This document shows, one piece after another, positions 1 to 5,872 of a DNA stretch of 6,432 nt. Below the pieces are notes generated by a model. It saw only the letters and a list, made by a program, of their open reading frames with translations, was not told the DNA's origin and ran no database searches. A program made the position numbers and the translations under genes. Source of the stretch: Synechococcus sp. GFB01 (GTDB lineage: Bacteria > Cyanobacteriota > Cyanobacteriia > PCC-6307 > Cyanobiaceae); contig NZ_LFEK01000062.1 in the NCBI RefSeq assembly GCF_001039265.1, forward strand, positions 4,164-10,595, read 5' to 3'. Positions within the stretch are counted from its first letter, which is position 1, and the number at the start of each line of letters is the position of its first letter.

Positions 1-860
1 GGGCCGCCGGGGATCATCTGGCAGGCCTGGCGCAGGATCTTCAGCGACTCGCGCATCTCCTGGATGCGGACCCGATAGCGGGCGAAGCAGTCGCCCTCCT
101 GGGTCCAGGCCACATCCCAGTCGAAGTCGTCGTAGCACTCGTAGTGATCCACCTTGCGCAGATCCCAGGGCACTCCGGAGGCGCGCAGCATCGGCCCCGA
201 GAGGCTCCAGTTGATCGCCTGCTCGCGGCTGATCGTGCCCAGCCCTTCGATCCGCTTGCGGAAGATCGGGTTGTTGGTGATCAGCTTCTCGTATTCATCG
301 ATCTTGGGGCCGAACCAGTCGCAGAAATCGAGGCACTTCTCCAGCCAGCCGTAGGGCAGATCGGCTGCGACACCCCCGATGCGGAAGTAGTTGTTGTTGA
401 TCAGGCGCTGACCGGTGGCCGCTTCCCAGAGGTCGTAGATCATCTCCCGCTCGCGGAAGATGTAGAAGAACGGCGTCTGGGCGCCCACGTCGGCCAGGAA
501 GGGGCCCAGCCAGAGCAGGTGGTTGGCGATGCGGTTGAGCTCCAGCATCAGCACGCGGATGTAGCTGGCACGCTTCGGCACCGGCACATCGGCCAGACGC
601 TCGGGCGCGTTGACCACGATCGCCTCGTAGAACATCCCGGCCGCATAGTCCATGCGGCTCACATAGGGCACGAACATCACGTTCGTGCGGTTCTCGGCGA
701 TCTTCTCCATGCCGCGGTGGAGGTAGCCGATCACCGGCTCGCAGTCCACCACGTCCTCGCCGTCGAGGGTCACCACCAGCCGCAGCACCCCGTGCATCGA
801 AGGGTGATGGGGGCCGAAGTTGACCACCATCGGCTCGGTCCGGGTCTCGAGCTGGGTCAT
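1..860 (-). CDS. ndhH: NAD(P)H-quinone oxidoreductase subunit H, 3' end outside window
   Basis: This is the 49-kDa-type subunit of the cyanobacterial NDH-1 complex. It lies in the membrane-proximal part of the hydrophilic arm and helps form the plastoquinone pocket for respiratory and cyclic electron flow. The translation begins [20 protein letters not shown] and shows the family hallmarks GPHHPSMHG (residues 16-24), GYLHRGMEK (45-53), [12 protein letters not shown] (108-119), [10 protein letters not shown] (154-163) and SGPMLRASG (221-229). About 286 codons are present. From family knowledge NdhH is about 394 residues, so roughly the last 108 lie beyond the left edge. The start at 860 fits because conserved sequence follows within about ten residues. 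No strong Shine-Dalgarno precedes it. The frame is intact. It is transcribed divergently from rsmH. Identification is very secure. Confidence 0.97.
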   Translation of the reverse strand, partial: MTQLETRTEPMVVNFGPHHPSMHGVLRLVVTLDGEDVVDCEPVIGYLHRGMEKIAENRTNVMFVPYVSRMDYAAGMFYEAIVVNAPERLADVPVPKRASYIRVLMLELNRIANHLLWLGPFLADVGAQTPFFYIFREREMIYDLWEAATGQRLINNNYFRIGGVAADLPYGWLEKCLDFCDWFGPKIDEYEKLITNNPIFRKRIEGLGTISREQAINWSLSGPMLRASGVPWDLRKVDHYECYDDFDWDVAWTQEGDCFARYRVRIQEMRESLKILRQACQMIPGG

Positions 861-991
861 GGGCCCCTGGGCGGCAACGTGGCGGGATCTTAGGAAGGAA
901 GGGCCCTCAGAACGTCACTGGCGGCGAAGTTGAGCGCGGCCCGGTGGCGCCCCTTGCCGAAGCGACGGCTCCGGTTCAGCAGGATGGCTGC
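861..991. promoter_or_regulatory. Divergent intergenic region, ndhH / rsmH
   Basis: These 131 bases separate two start codons pointing away from each other, so promoters for both genes are expected here or inside the opposite gene. On the minus strand TAAGAT (887-892) matches the -10 consensus at four of six positions and lies about 27 bases ahead of the ndhH ATG, but I see no well-spaced -35. No clear promoter for rsmH stands out. Two GGGCCC palindromes (861-866, 901-906) flank this part; in such GC-rich DNA they may be chance. That promoters lie here is inferred from gene orientation. Confidence 0.35.
981..984 (+). promoter_or_regulatory. Ribosome binding site of rsmH
   Basis: AGGA lies seven bases ahead of the ATG at 992, normal spacing for a Shine-Dalgarno sequence. 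It supports 992 over the upstream in-frame GTG at 944, which would add 16 residues with no family similarity. Confidence 0.55.
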
Positions 992-1897
992 ATGCCATCC
1001 CCGTCCACCTTCGACCATGTGCCGGTGCTGGCCGAGGCGGTGCTCTCGGGTCTGGCGCCGCTGGCCGGGCTGCTGGCGGAGCGCCCCCAGGGGGGTGTGC
1101 TGCTCGACTGCACTCTCGGCGGCGGCGGTCACAGCGCTCTGCTGCTGCAGGCCCATCCCGGCCTGCGCGTGGTGGGGCTGGATCAGGATCCGAGCGCCCG
1201 GGTCGCCGCCGCCGAGCAGCTCGCCCCGTTCGGCGATCGCGCCCTGATCGTGGCCGCCAACTTCGCCGACTACGCCCCGGCCGAGCCCATTCTGGCCGTG
1301 CTGGCCGATCTGGGCGTGAGCAGCCCGCAGCTGGATGTGGCCGAGCGGGGCTTCAGCTTCCGGCTCGACGGCCCGCTCGACATGCGCATGAATCCCACGG
1401 ACGGGGAGACCGCGGGCGCGTTGATCGATCGGCTCCAGGAGGGGGAGCTGGCCGATCTGATCTATGGCTATGGCGAGGAGCGGCTCTCACGCCGCATCGC
1501 CCGCCGGATCAAGGAGCAGGGGCCCTGGGGTGATCCAGCTCGCCCACGAGGCACGGCCGAGCTGGCCTATCTGGTGGCCGGCTGTTACCCGCCGGCGGCC
1601 CGCCGGGGGCGGATTCATCCCGCCACCCGGAGCTTCCAGGCCCTGCGGATCGCCGTCAACGACGAGCTCGGCGCCCTCGATCGCCTCCTGGCAGCGGCTC
1701 CCGACTGGCTGGTGCCGGGAGGACTGCTGGCGATCATCAGCTTCCATTCCCTGGAGGATCGCCGCGTGAAGACCGCCTTCCTGGCCGACGAGCGGCTGGA
1801 GCGGATCACCCGTCGTCCGCTGGTGGCCGATGAGACCGAGGCCGCCATCAACCCCCGCAGCCGCAGCGCCAGGTTGCGCATCGCGCGGCGGCGCTGA
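992..1897 (+). CDS. rsmH: 16S rRNA (cytosine(1402)-N(4))-methyltransferase RsmH
   Basis: RsmH (MraW) uses S-adenosylmethionine to methylate N4 of C1402 in the decoding centre of 16S rRNA; it is cytoplasmic. The 301-residue product is close to the usual family length of about 300. It opens with [11 protein letters not shown] (7-17). The SAM-binding glycine motif [12 protein letters not shown] is at 37-48, followed by [10 protein letters not shown] (60-69). The family signatures [12 protein letters not shown] (104-115), [15 protein letters not shown] (121-135), [18 protein letters not shown] (209-226), [12 protein letters not shown] (249-260) and [10 protein letters not shown] (287-296) all follow in order. 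The frame is unbroken. In many bacteria this gene heads the dcw cell-wall cluster; here its neighbours are ndhH and an unrelated membrane protein, so it stands apart from cell division genes. A HIP1 octamer lies within it. Confidence 0.97.
   Translation: MPSPSTFDHVPVLAEAVLSGLAPLAGLLAERPQGGVLLDCTLGGGGHSALLLQAHPGLRVVGLDQDPSARVAAAEQLAPFGDRALIVAANFADYAPAEPILAVLADLGVSSPQLDVAERGFSFRLDGPLDMRMNPTDGETAGALIDRLQEGELADLIYGYGEERLSRRIARRIKEQGPWGDPARPRGTAELAYLVAGCYPPAARRGRIHPATRSFQALRIAVNDELGALDRLLAAAPDWLVPGGLLAIISFHSLEDRRVKTAFLADERLERITRRPLVADETEAAINPRSRSARLRIARRR
1233..1240. repeat. HIP1 octamer GCGATCGC
   Basis: This is a perfect copy of the highly iterated palindrome typical of many cyanobacterial genomes, inside rsmH. 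A second copy lies at 4204-4211. Two copies in 6.4 kb is more than base composition predicts (roughly 0.25 expected at about 68% G+C, by hand), which supports a cyanobacterial origin. Confidence 0.7.
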
Positions 1898-1911
1898 GGG
1901 CCCCGGTCAGC
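1893..1911. terminator. Possible stem-loop between convergent rsmH and membrane protein A
   Basis: The two stop codons (rsmH TGA at 1895-1897; the other gene's stop at 1907-1909) are only nine bases apart. GCTGA (1893-1897) and TCAGC (1907-1911) form a five-base inverted repeat with a nine-base loop. There is no T tract on either side and the stem is short, so a terminator role is only a guess from position. Confidence 0.25.
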
Positions 1912-2653
1912 CGAGCAGGCCGGTGCGGTCCTCGCGGCCGAACAGCTGCCGATAGGCGGCTGTGGAGGTGCAGGCCACCACCGGTGCCGCCACCAGCAGC
2001 CCCACGAAGCAGAGCAGCATGCCCGCCATCACCAGCACCGCTTCGAGCAGCAGAAGCAGCAGCACCTGCCCCCAGGCGGGGTCCACCATCTCGCGGCCGC
2101 GCTGGATGGTCGCCATTGGGCCTGGCCCCTCCAGCAGGGCCACATAGGGCAGGAATGTCTGGTTCACGGTGAGGTAAGCCAGCAGCAGCAGCGCCACTGC
2201 GGCGGGGACCCAGAGCAGAGCCTCGTTGAGGCGGGTCAGACCCAGCCCCACCACCACGGCCAGCACGATGATCAGCAGCAGCACCACCGCCAGCGTCAGC
2301 TGGCGCAGGAACAGCCGGCCGGCGGCGCGGCCGTCCCAGCGGCTGAACTCGGCGAAGGCCGGACGCTGCCCATCCAGGGCCAGCCAGGCTCCCCGCACCA
2401 TGCCGGTCATCCCCCAGAGGCTGACGACGGTGCTGCCGATGCCGCCCACCAGCACCGCGATGCCGCCCACAGCGCCACGCACCTCGCCCGCCTCGGTCAT
2501 GCCGGTGCGGGCGATTCCATTGAACAGCCCGCAGAGTGCGGCCACCAGCAGGATGAACAGCACGAAGGCCCAGGGCGCCCGTCGGAAGGCCTGCCAGCCG
2601 TCCTCCAGAGCCTGCATCACATCGAGCCTGGATGGGGAGGGGGATTCATTCAT
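1907..2653 (-). CDS. Membrane protein A of unknown function, paralog of the gene at 3314-4081
   Basis: I do not recognise a named family. The product is a 248-residue integral membrane protein. A short hydrophilic N-terminus contains MQALEDGWQAFRRAPWAF (13-30). Hydrophobic segments follow at about 28-46, 62-86, 116-138, 146-164 and 196-226 (long enough for two passes). A conserved loop, RGAWLALDGQRPAFAEFSRW, lies at 87-106, and the cytosolic-looking tail is CTSTAAYRQLFGREDRTGLL. These landmarks recur in order in the protein encoded at 3314-4081, so the two are paralogs. The ATG at 2653 is chosen because it matches the N-terminus of that paralog; an in-frame GTG at 2698 would add 15 unsupported residues. 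No clear ribosome binding site is visible. The STAAYRQLF tail resembles what ends several bacterial multi-pass membrane families of unknown function, but no function follows from that. Confidence 0.85.
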   Translation of the reverse strand: MNESPSPSRLDVMQALEDGWQAFRRAPWAFVLFILLVAALCGLFNGIARTGMTEAGEVRGAVGGIAVLVGGIGSTVVSLWGMTGMVRGAWLALDGQRPAFAEFSRWDGRAAGRLFLRQLTLAVVLLLIIVLAVVVGLGLTRLNEALLWVPAAVALLLLAYLTVNQTFLPYVALLEGPGPMATIQRGREMVDPAWGQVLLLLLLEAVLVMAGMLLCFVGLLVAAPVVACTSTAAYRQLFGREDRTGLLG

Positions 2654-2779
2654 GGGATGCAACGGCTGGGCGTCGTCGCCCGGACCGTAGGCATCCACAC
2701 TGGAATGTCCACGCGATCGTTGCGTTCTGACGATGACCGTTGCTCTGCCACCAGCGGCCTCCGGGCCTCCGGTGGGGCC
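2654..2779. promoter_or_regulatory. Divergent intergenic region, membrane protein A / DUF456 gene
   Basis: These 126 bases separate two divergent start codons and should hold promoters for both genes. I see no convincing -10/-35 pair on either strand. The only notable structure is an inverted repeat directly before the rightward start codon, listed separately. The position inference is stronger than any motif. Confidence 0.3.
2748..2775 (+). other. Inverted repeat in the leader of the DUF456 gene
   Basis: CCACC (2748-2752) pairs with GGTGG (2771-2775), and inside it GGCC (2756-2759) pairs with GGCC (2764-2767) around a TCCG loop; the two stems are joined by a three-by-three internal loop that keeps a central G-C pair. 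The outer stem ends four bases before the ATG at 2780 and would cover any ribosome binding site. This could be a translational control hairpin, but base composition makes chance pairing plausible. Confidence 0.3.
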
Positions 2780-3321
2780 ATGAACGCAGCCGACACGCTC
2801 TGGTGGGCGGCGCTGCTGATCCAGCTGGCGGCCATCCCCGGCACCCTGCTGCCGGTGCTGCCCGGCCTGGTGCTGCTGCCGCTCGGGGCGGCGCTGTGGG
2901 TGTGGGCGATCGGCTGGAGCGCCGGCTGGCCGGTGCTGCTGCTGGCGGGTGTGCTGCTGTTTCTGGGCTGGGGTGCCGAGGCCCTGGGGCTGTGGCTCGG
3001 GCCGCCCGCCTGCAGGCCACCCGCTGGGCCTACGTGGGCGCCGGCATCGGCCTGCTGGTGGGGCTGCTGGGTCTGCTGCCGGCTTTGCCCTTCGGCGGGC
3101 CGCTGCTGGGTGCCCTGGTCGGGCCGCTGCTCGGCGCCGGTCTGGGTGAACTGCTCAGCGCCCCCAGCTCCCTGGGGTCCTTCGGGTTGCGGCGGCTGCA
3201 GCGCTCGCTCGTGGTGGGACTGGCGGTGGTGGCCGGCATGCTGGTGAGCCGCCTGGCCCAGGCGGTTCTGGCGCTGATCGGCGTGATCGGCTTCGTGCTG
3301 CTCAGCCGGCTGCTCAGCTGA
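2780..3321 (+). pseudogene. DUF456-type small membrane protein, reading frame broken once near 3000
   Basis: The N-terminal part (from the ATG at 2780) and the C-terminal part (ending at TGA 3319-3321) lie in different frames. Adding one base to the G run at 2999-3001 joins them into a 180-residue protein with AEALGLWLGAARLQATRWAY across the junction. The joined product is almost wholly hydrophobic: a first helical pair (about 7-45) containing PGTLLPVLPGLVLLPLG, a helix at about 48-66, a glycine-rich stretch with GLLGLLPALPFGGPLLGALV (94-113), and C-terminal helices at about 142-178. This pattern matches my knowledge of the DUF456 family, common in cyanobacteria; its function is unknown. The intact sequence on both sides suggests a missing base in the assembly rather than a dead gene. 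An upstream in-frame ATG at 2657 is unlikely, as it adds 41 hydrophilic residues. The end overlaps the convergent gene by eight bases. Confidence 0.8.
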
Positions 3322-3327
3322 GCAGCC
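3308..3327. terminator. Perfect 20-base palindrome over both stop codons of a convergent pair
   Basis: GGCTGCTCAGCTGAGCAGCC reads the same on both strands. It contains the TGA of the DUF456 gene (3319-3321) and the stop of the leftward membrane gene (3314-3316). In RNA from either strand it could fold into a stem of about eight pairs with an AGCT loop. It has no T tract, so a bidirectional, Rho-independent terminator is possible but not shown. Confidence 0.4.
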
Positions 3328-4081
3328 CGGTGCGGTCGTCGGCGCCGAACAGCTGGCGGTAGGCGGCGGTGGAGATGCAGATCAGCACCGGCCACACCAC
3401 CAGGAGCCCGCCGTAGCTGAACAGGGCGGCGATCATCTGGAGCACCGCTTCCACGACCGCCAGCCACAGCACCATCCCCCAGCTGGGATTCACCACGCTG
3501 AAGCCGGAGCGCAGGGTGTCGAGCGGCTGCTCGCTGCCCAGCAGAGACACCTGCACCAGGAACTTCTGGGTGATCGCCAGCCAGAGGTAGAAGATCCCCA
3601 CCAGGAGCACCGGGATCGCCCCCAGGGCCTGATTGATCCGGCCCAGACCCAGACCCAGCAGGGAGGCGGCGGCTCCCACCACCGCCACCACGATCGCCAG
3701 CAGCAGGGCCGAGCCCAGCAGGCGCAGAGCGGCGGCGGGATCCCAGCGGACGAAGTCGGCGAAAGCAGGCTTATGGCCCCCCAGGGCCAGCCAGGCGGCG
3801 CGGGTGAGGCCCACCAGGGCCCAGAGCAGCACGATCACATAGCCGATCAGCCCCACGATCAGGGCCAGCCAGGCGCCGGTGGGGTGCACCCCGAGCAGTT
3901 CCGGCACCTCGCCGAGGCGGCCGGCACCCAGGCCCACGAGCGCGAGAAAGGGCAGCAGGATCGCCCCCGCCAGCACCTCGAACAGGAGAAAGGCCCAGGG
4001 GGCTCGGCAGAAGGCAGCCCAGCCATCCTCCACGGCCTGGAGCACCTGCAGGCGACCGGAGCCGGTGGGGGTGAGGGCCAT
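3314..4081 (-). CDS. Membrane protein B of unknown function, paralog of the gene at 1907-2653
   Basis: This 255-residue integral membrane protein aligns along its length with the product of 1907-2653: LQAVEDGWAAFCRAPWAF (14-31), TRAAWLALGGHKPAFADF (93-110) followed by VRWD, INQALGAIPVLLVGIFYLWL (149-168), VNPSWGMVLWLAVVEAVLQ (197-215), and the near-identical tail STAAYRQLFGADDRTGLLS (237-255). It carries a longer segment than protein A between the first two helices (about 45-72). Hydrophobic stretches lie at about 28-52, 69-91, 118-146, 154-172 and 202-236. The ATG at 4081 is chosen by alignment with the paralog; the open frame runs upstream into the desulfurase gene but without homologous sequence. 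It lies 85 bases downstream of the desulfurase gene on the same strand and could be cotranscribed with it. Function is unknown. Confidence 0.85.
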   Translation of the reverse strand: MALTPTGSGRLQVLQAVEDGWAAFCRAPWAFLLFEVLAGAILLPFLALVGLGAGRLGEVPELLGVHPTGAWLALIVGLIGYVIVLLWALVGLTRAAWLALGGHKPAFADFVRWDPAAALRLLGSALLLAIVVAVVGAAASLLGLGLGRINQALGAIPVLLVGIFYLWLAITQKFLVQVSLLGSEQPLDTLRSGFSVVNPSWGMVLWLAVVEAVLQMIAALFSYGGLLVVWPVLICISTAAYRQLFGADDRTGLLS

Positions 4082-4166
4082 CAGACGAACACGCACTGAA
4101 CGGGACGCTAACGACGGCTGCGAGCCTCGCCAGTGCCCGGTAACGCAGTGTGTCCGGAGGCCCGGT

Positions 4167-5316
4167 TCAGCCCCGCAGGCTGCACACCGCCGCGGCCACC
4201 GCGGCGATCGCCAGGTCGATCTCCGCCTGGGTGGTGTCGCGCCCCAGCCCGAAGCGGATCGACGCGGCCGCTTCGGCGCGGCTGCGGCCCAGGGCTTCCA
4301 GCACATGGGAGGGGGCTCCCTCGCTGCAGGCCGAGCCGCTGCTCACGGCCAGCTGGCGGCGGAGCAGCCGGTGCAGGGCGGCCCCATCCACGCCAGCCAC
4401 GGTCACGTTGAGGTTGTGGGCCAGGCGCGGGCTGGCGGCGCCGTTGCGCTGAATGCCGCCGATCGCCTCCAGACCAGCCCAGAGCCGGTCGCGCAGGCCC
4501 CCAGCCGCGCCGCCCGCTGCTCCAGGTCGGTGATCGCCAGGTTCAGGGCCGCCCCCAGGCCCACCACCAGGGGCACCGGCACGCTGCCGGCCCGGCGGCC
4601 GCCCTCCTGACCGCCGCCGTGCAGTTGCGGCGCCAGCGGCACCCCCTCGCGCACCAGCAGCGCCCCCACCCCCGCCGGCCCGAAGCACTTGTGACCGCTG
4701 AGGCTGAGCAGGTCGGCGCCCAGCTCAGCCATCGCCAGCGGGATGTGGCCGGCGGCCTGGGCGGCGTCCACATGCAGCAGGGCGCCGTGGCGCCGGCACA
4801 GCCCCGCCACCGCCTCCAGGGGCTGCAGCACGCCGATCTCGTTGTTGGCGGCCATCACGCTCACCAGCAGCACGTCGTCGCCCAGGGCCTCCGCCAGCCG
4901 CTGCGGATCGAGCAGGCCGTCGCTGCCCACCGGCAGCAGCGTCAGCGGAAAGCCATGCCGCTCCAGATAGCGCAGTGGATCCAGCACCGCCCGGTGCTCG
5001 CTCACCAGGCTGAGCAGCCGCCGCCGCCCCGCCACCGCGCTTCGGTCTCCCTGCACCAGCGCCGCTTCCGCCACGCCCTTCAGGGCCAGGTTGTTGGCCT
5101 CGGTGGCGCCACTGGTGAACACCACCCACCCGGGCGGAGCCCCAGGGCCGCCGCCACCTGGCCGCGGCTGCGTTCCAACGCGGCGGCCGCCTCCAGGCCG
5201 GGCCGGTGGCCGCGGCTGGACGGATTGGCGGGATGCTCGCTCCACCAGGGCGCCATGGCTGCAAGCACCGCAGGGTCACAGGGGGTGCTGGCCTGGTGGT
5301 CGAGGTAGGCGAGCAT
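4167..5316 (-). pseudogene. Class I (NifS/IscS-type) cysteine desulfurase, reading frame broken twice
   Basis: The family is a PLP enzyme that removes sulfur from L-cysteine, forming alanine and an enzyme persulfide for Fe-S cluster assembly and thiolation. Coding sequence runs in three successive frames: 5316 to about 5130, about 5130 to about 4500, and about 4500 to the stop at 4167-4169. One extra base at each junction gives a continuous 383-residue protein, a normal family length. It begins MLAYLDHQASTPCDP and shows NPSSRGHRPG (31-40), FTSGATEANNLALKG (67-81), AANNEIGVLQPL (156-167), HVDAAQAAGHIPL (182-194), the PLP lysine in SLSGHKCFGP (K210), and the catalytic cysteine in SSGSACSEGAPSHVL (C331). 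The short active-site loop places it in class I rather than SufS class II. All key residues survive, so sequence error is likelier than decay. Its start is 20 bases from the divergent exported-protein gene. Which Fe-S or thiolation pathway it serves cannot be read from the context. Confidence 0.88.
4204..4211. repeat. HIP1 octamer GCGATCGC
   Basis: This is the second perfect HIP1 copy in the window, inside the 3' end of the cysteine desulfurase gene. Confidence 0.7.
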
Positions 5317-5336
5317 GGATCGTCGTGCCTGACGCC

Positions 5337-5852
5337 ATGCTGCCAACACCCTGCAGGCCCGGGGCCGTCGCCGTGCTGGCCGTGCTGGCACTGCTGAGCC
5401 CCACCCCCGGCCGTGCCGAGGACGGCGGCCAGAAGCCTTCCGCCAACCGGCCAGCCGGCCTGGTGATCCTTCAGGAGCGGCTCAGCCACCAGGGGCCCAC
5501 GGCCATCGGCGTGTACGGCGTGGAGGTGGACCCCACCACACCGGGCCTGCGGCGGGTGAAGGTGTGGGAGGAGCAGCTCAACAACGTGACGGTGCGGGTC
5601 GACACGATCCGCTGCACCCCCACGGCGCCGATGCGGGTGAGCAGCGACGGCAGCCGCTTCTTCCTGCGCGAGCTCAACCCCGGTGGGCCGATCACCGCCG
5701 GCAATCGCCTCGATCACCAGATCTGGTGGGCCACCTGCTTCCCCGAACAGGCCGGCAAGGATCCGGCCGGCCTGGAGGCCCTGGCCCGCCAGCTGGGCTA
5801 CAGCGGCCAGCTACGGGAATCCGAGCAGATCCTGCCTGGACGGCCCCGCTGA
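5337..5852 (+). CDS. Exported protein of unknown function, cyanobacterial type
   Basis: I cannot assign a named family. The 171-residue product starts with what looks like a Sec signal peptide: MLPTPCRPG, then a hydrophobic core AVAVLAVLALL (10-20), then SPTPGRA followed by EDGG, giving a likely signal peptidase I site after residue 27. The mature part is about 144 residues and soluble-looking, with two cysteines (in RCTPTAP and ATCFPEQ) that could form a disulfide after export, and a tryptophan-rich stretch IWWATCFPEQ. It contains no catalytic motif I know. The ATG at 5337 sits directly before the signal peptide; a GTG at 5325 in frame would add four residues. It is divergent from the desulfurase with only 20 bases between start codons, so its promoter probably lies within that gene. 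The response regulator begins 20 bases after its stop, suggesting cotranscription. Confidence 0.8.
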   Translation: MLPTPCRPGAVAVLAVLALLSPTPGRAEDGGQKPSANRPAGLVILQERLSHQGPTAIGVYGVEVDPTTPGLRRVKVWEEQLNNVTVRVDTIRCTPTAPMRVSSDGSRFFLRELNPGGPITAGNRLDHQIWWATCFPEQAGKDPAGLEALARQLGYSGQLRESEQILPGRPR

Positions 5853-5872
5853 CCCTGAGCAGACTGACTCTC

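Noticed and set aside
144..893. 249-codon open frame on the plus strand, antisense to ndhH
   Set aside because: The minus strand encodes unmistakable NdhH over the same span. The antisense product is His/Val/Gly-rich with no domain, as expected from codon-position GC bias in high-GC DNA.
944..991. GTG at 944 as the rsmH start
   Set aside because: The added 16 residues have no family similarity, and AGGA at 981-984 is correctly spaced for the ATG at 992.
2990..3015. Programmed ribosomal frameshift in the DUF456 gene
   Set aside because: No in-phase slippery heptamer or obvious downstream pseudoknot is visible, and two similar breaks in the neighbouring gene favour sequence error.
4082..4166. 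Terminator or promoter between the desulfurase and membrane protein B
   Set aside because: Only four-base stems (GGCT/AGCC, CCGG/CCGG) without a T tract and no convincing -10/-35 pair could be found.
4082..4306. Upstream extension of membrane protein B into the desulfurase gene
   Set aside because: The extra residues are a shifted-frame reading of the desulfurase C-terminus; alignment with paralog A supports the ATG at 4081.
4619..5717. Long antisense or shadow frames over the desulfurase and exported-protein genes (229 codons plus, 330 codons minus)
   Set aside because: They are low-complexity translations (Arg/Pro/Gly/Ala-rich) overlapping regions where another frame gives family motifs or a signal peptide.
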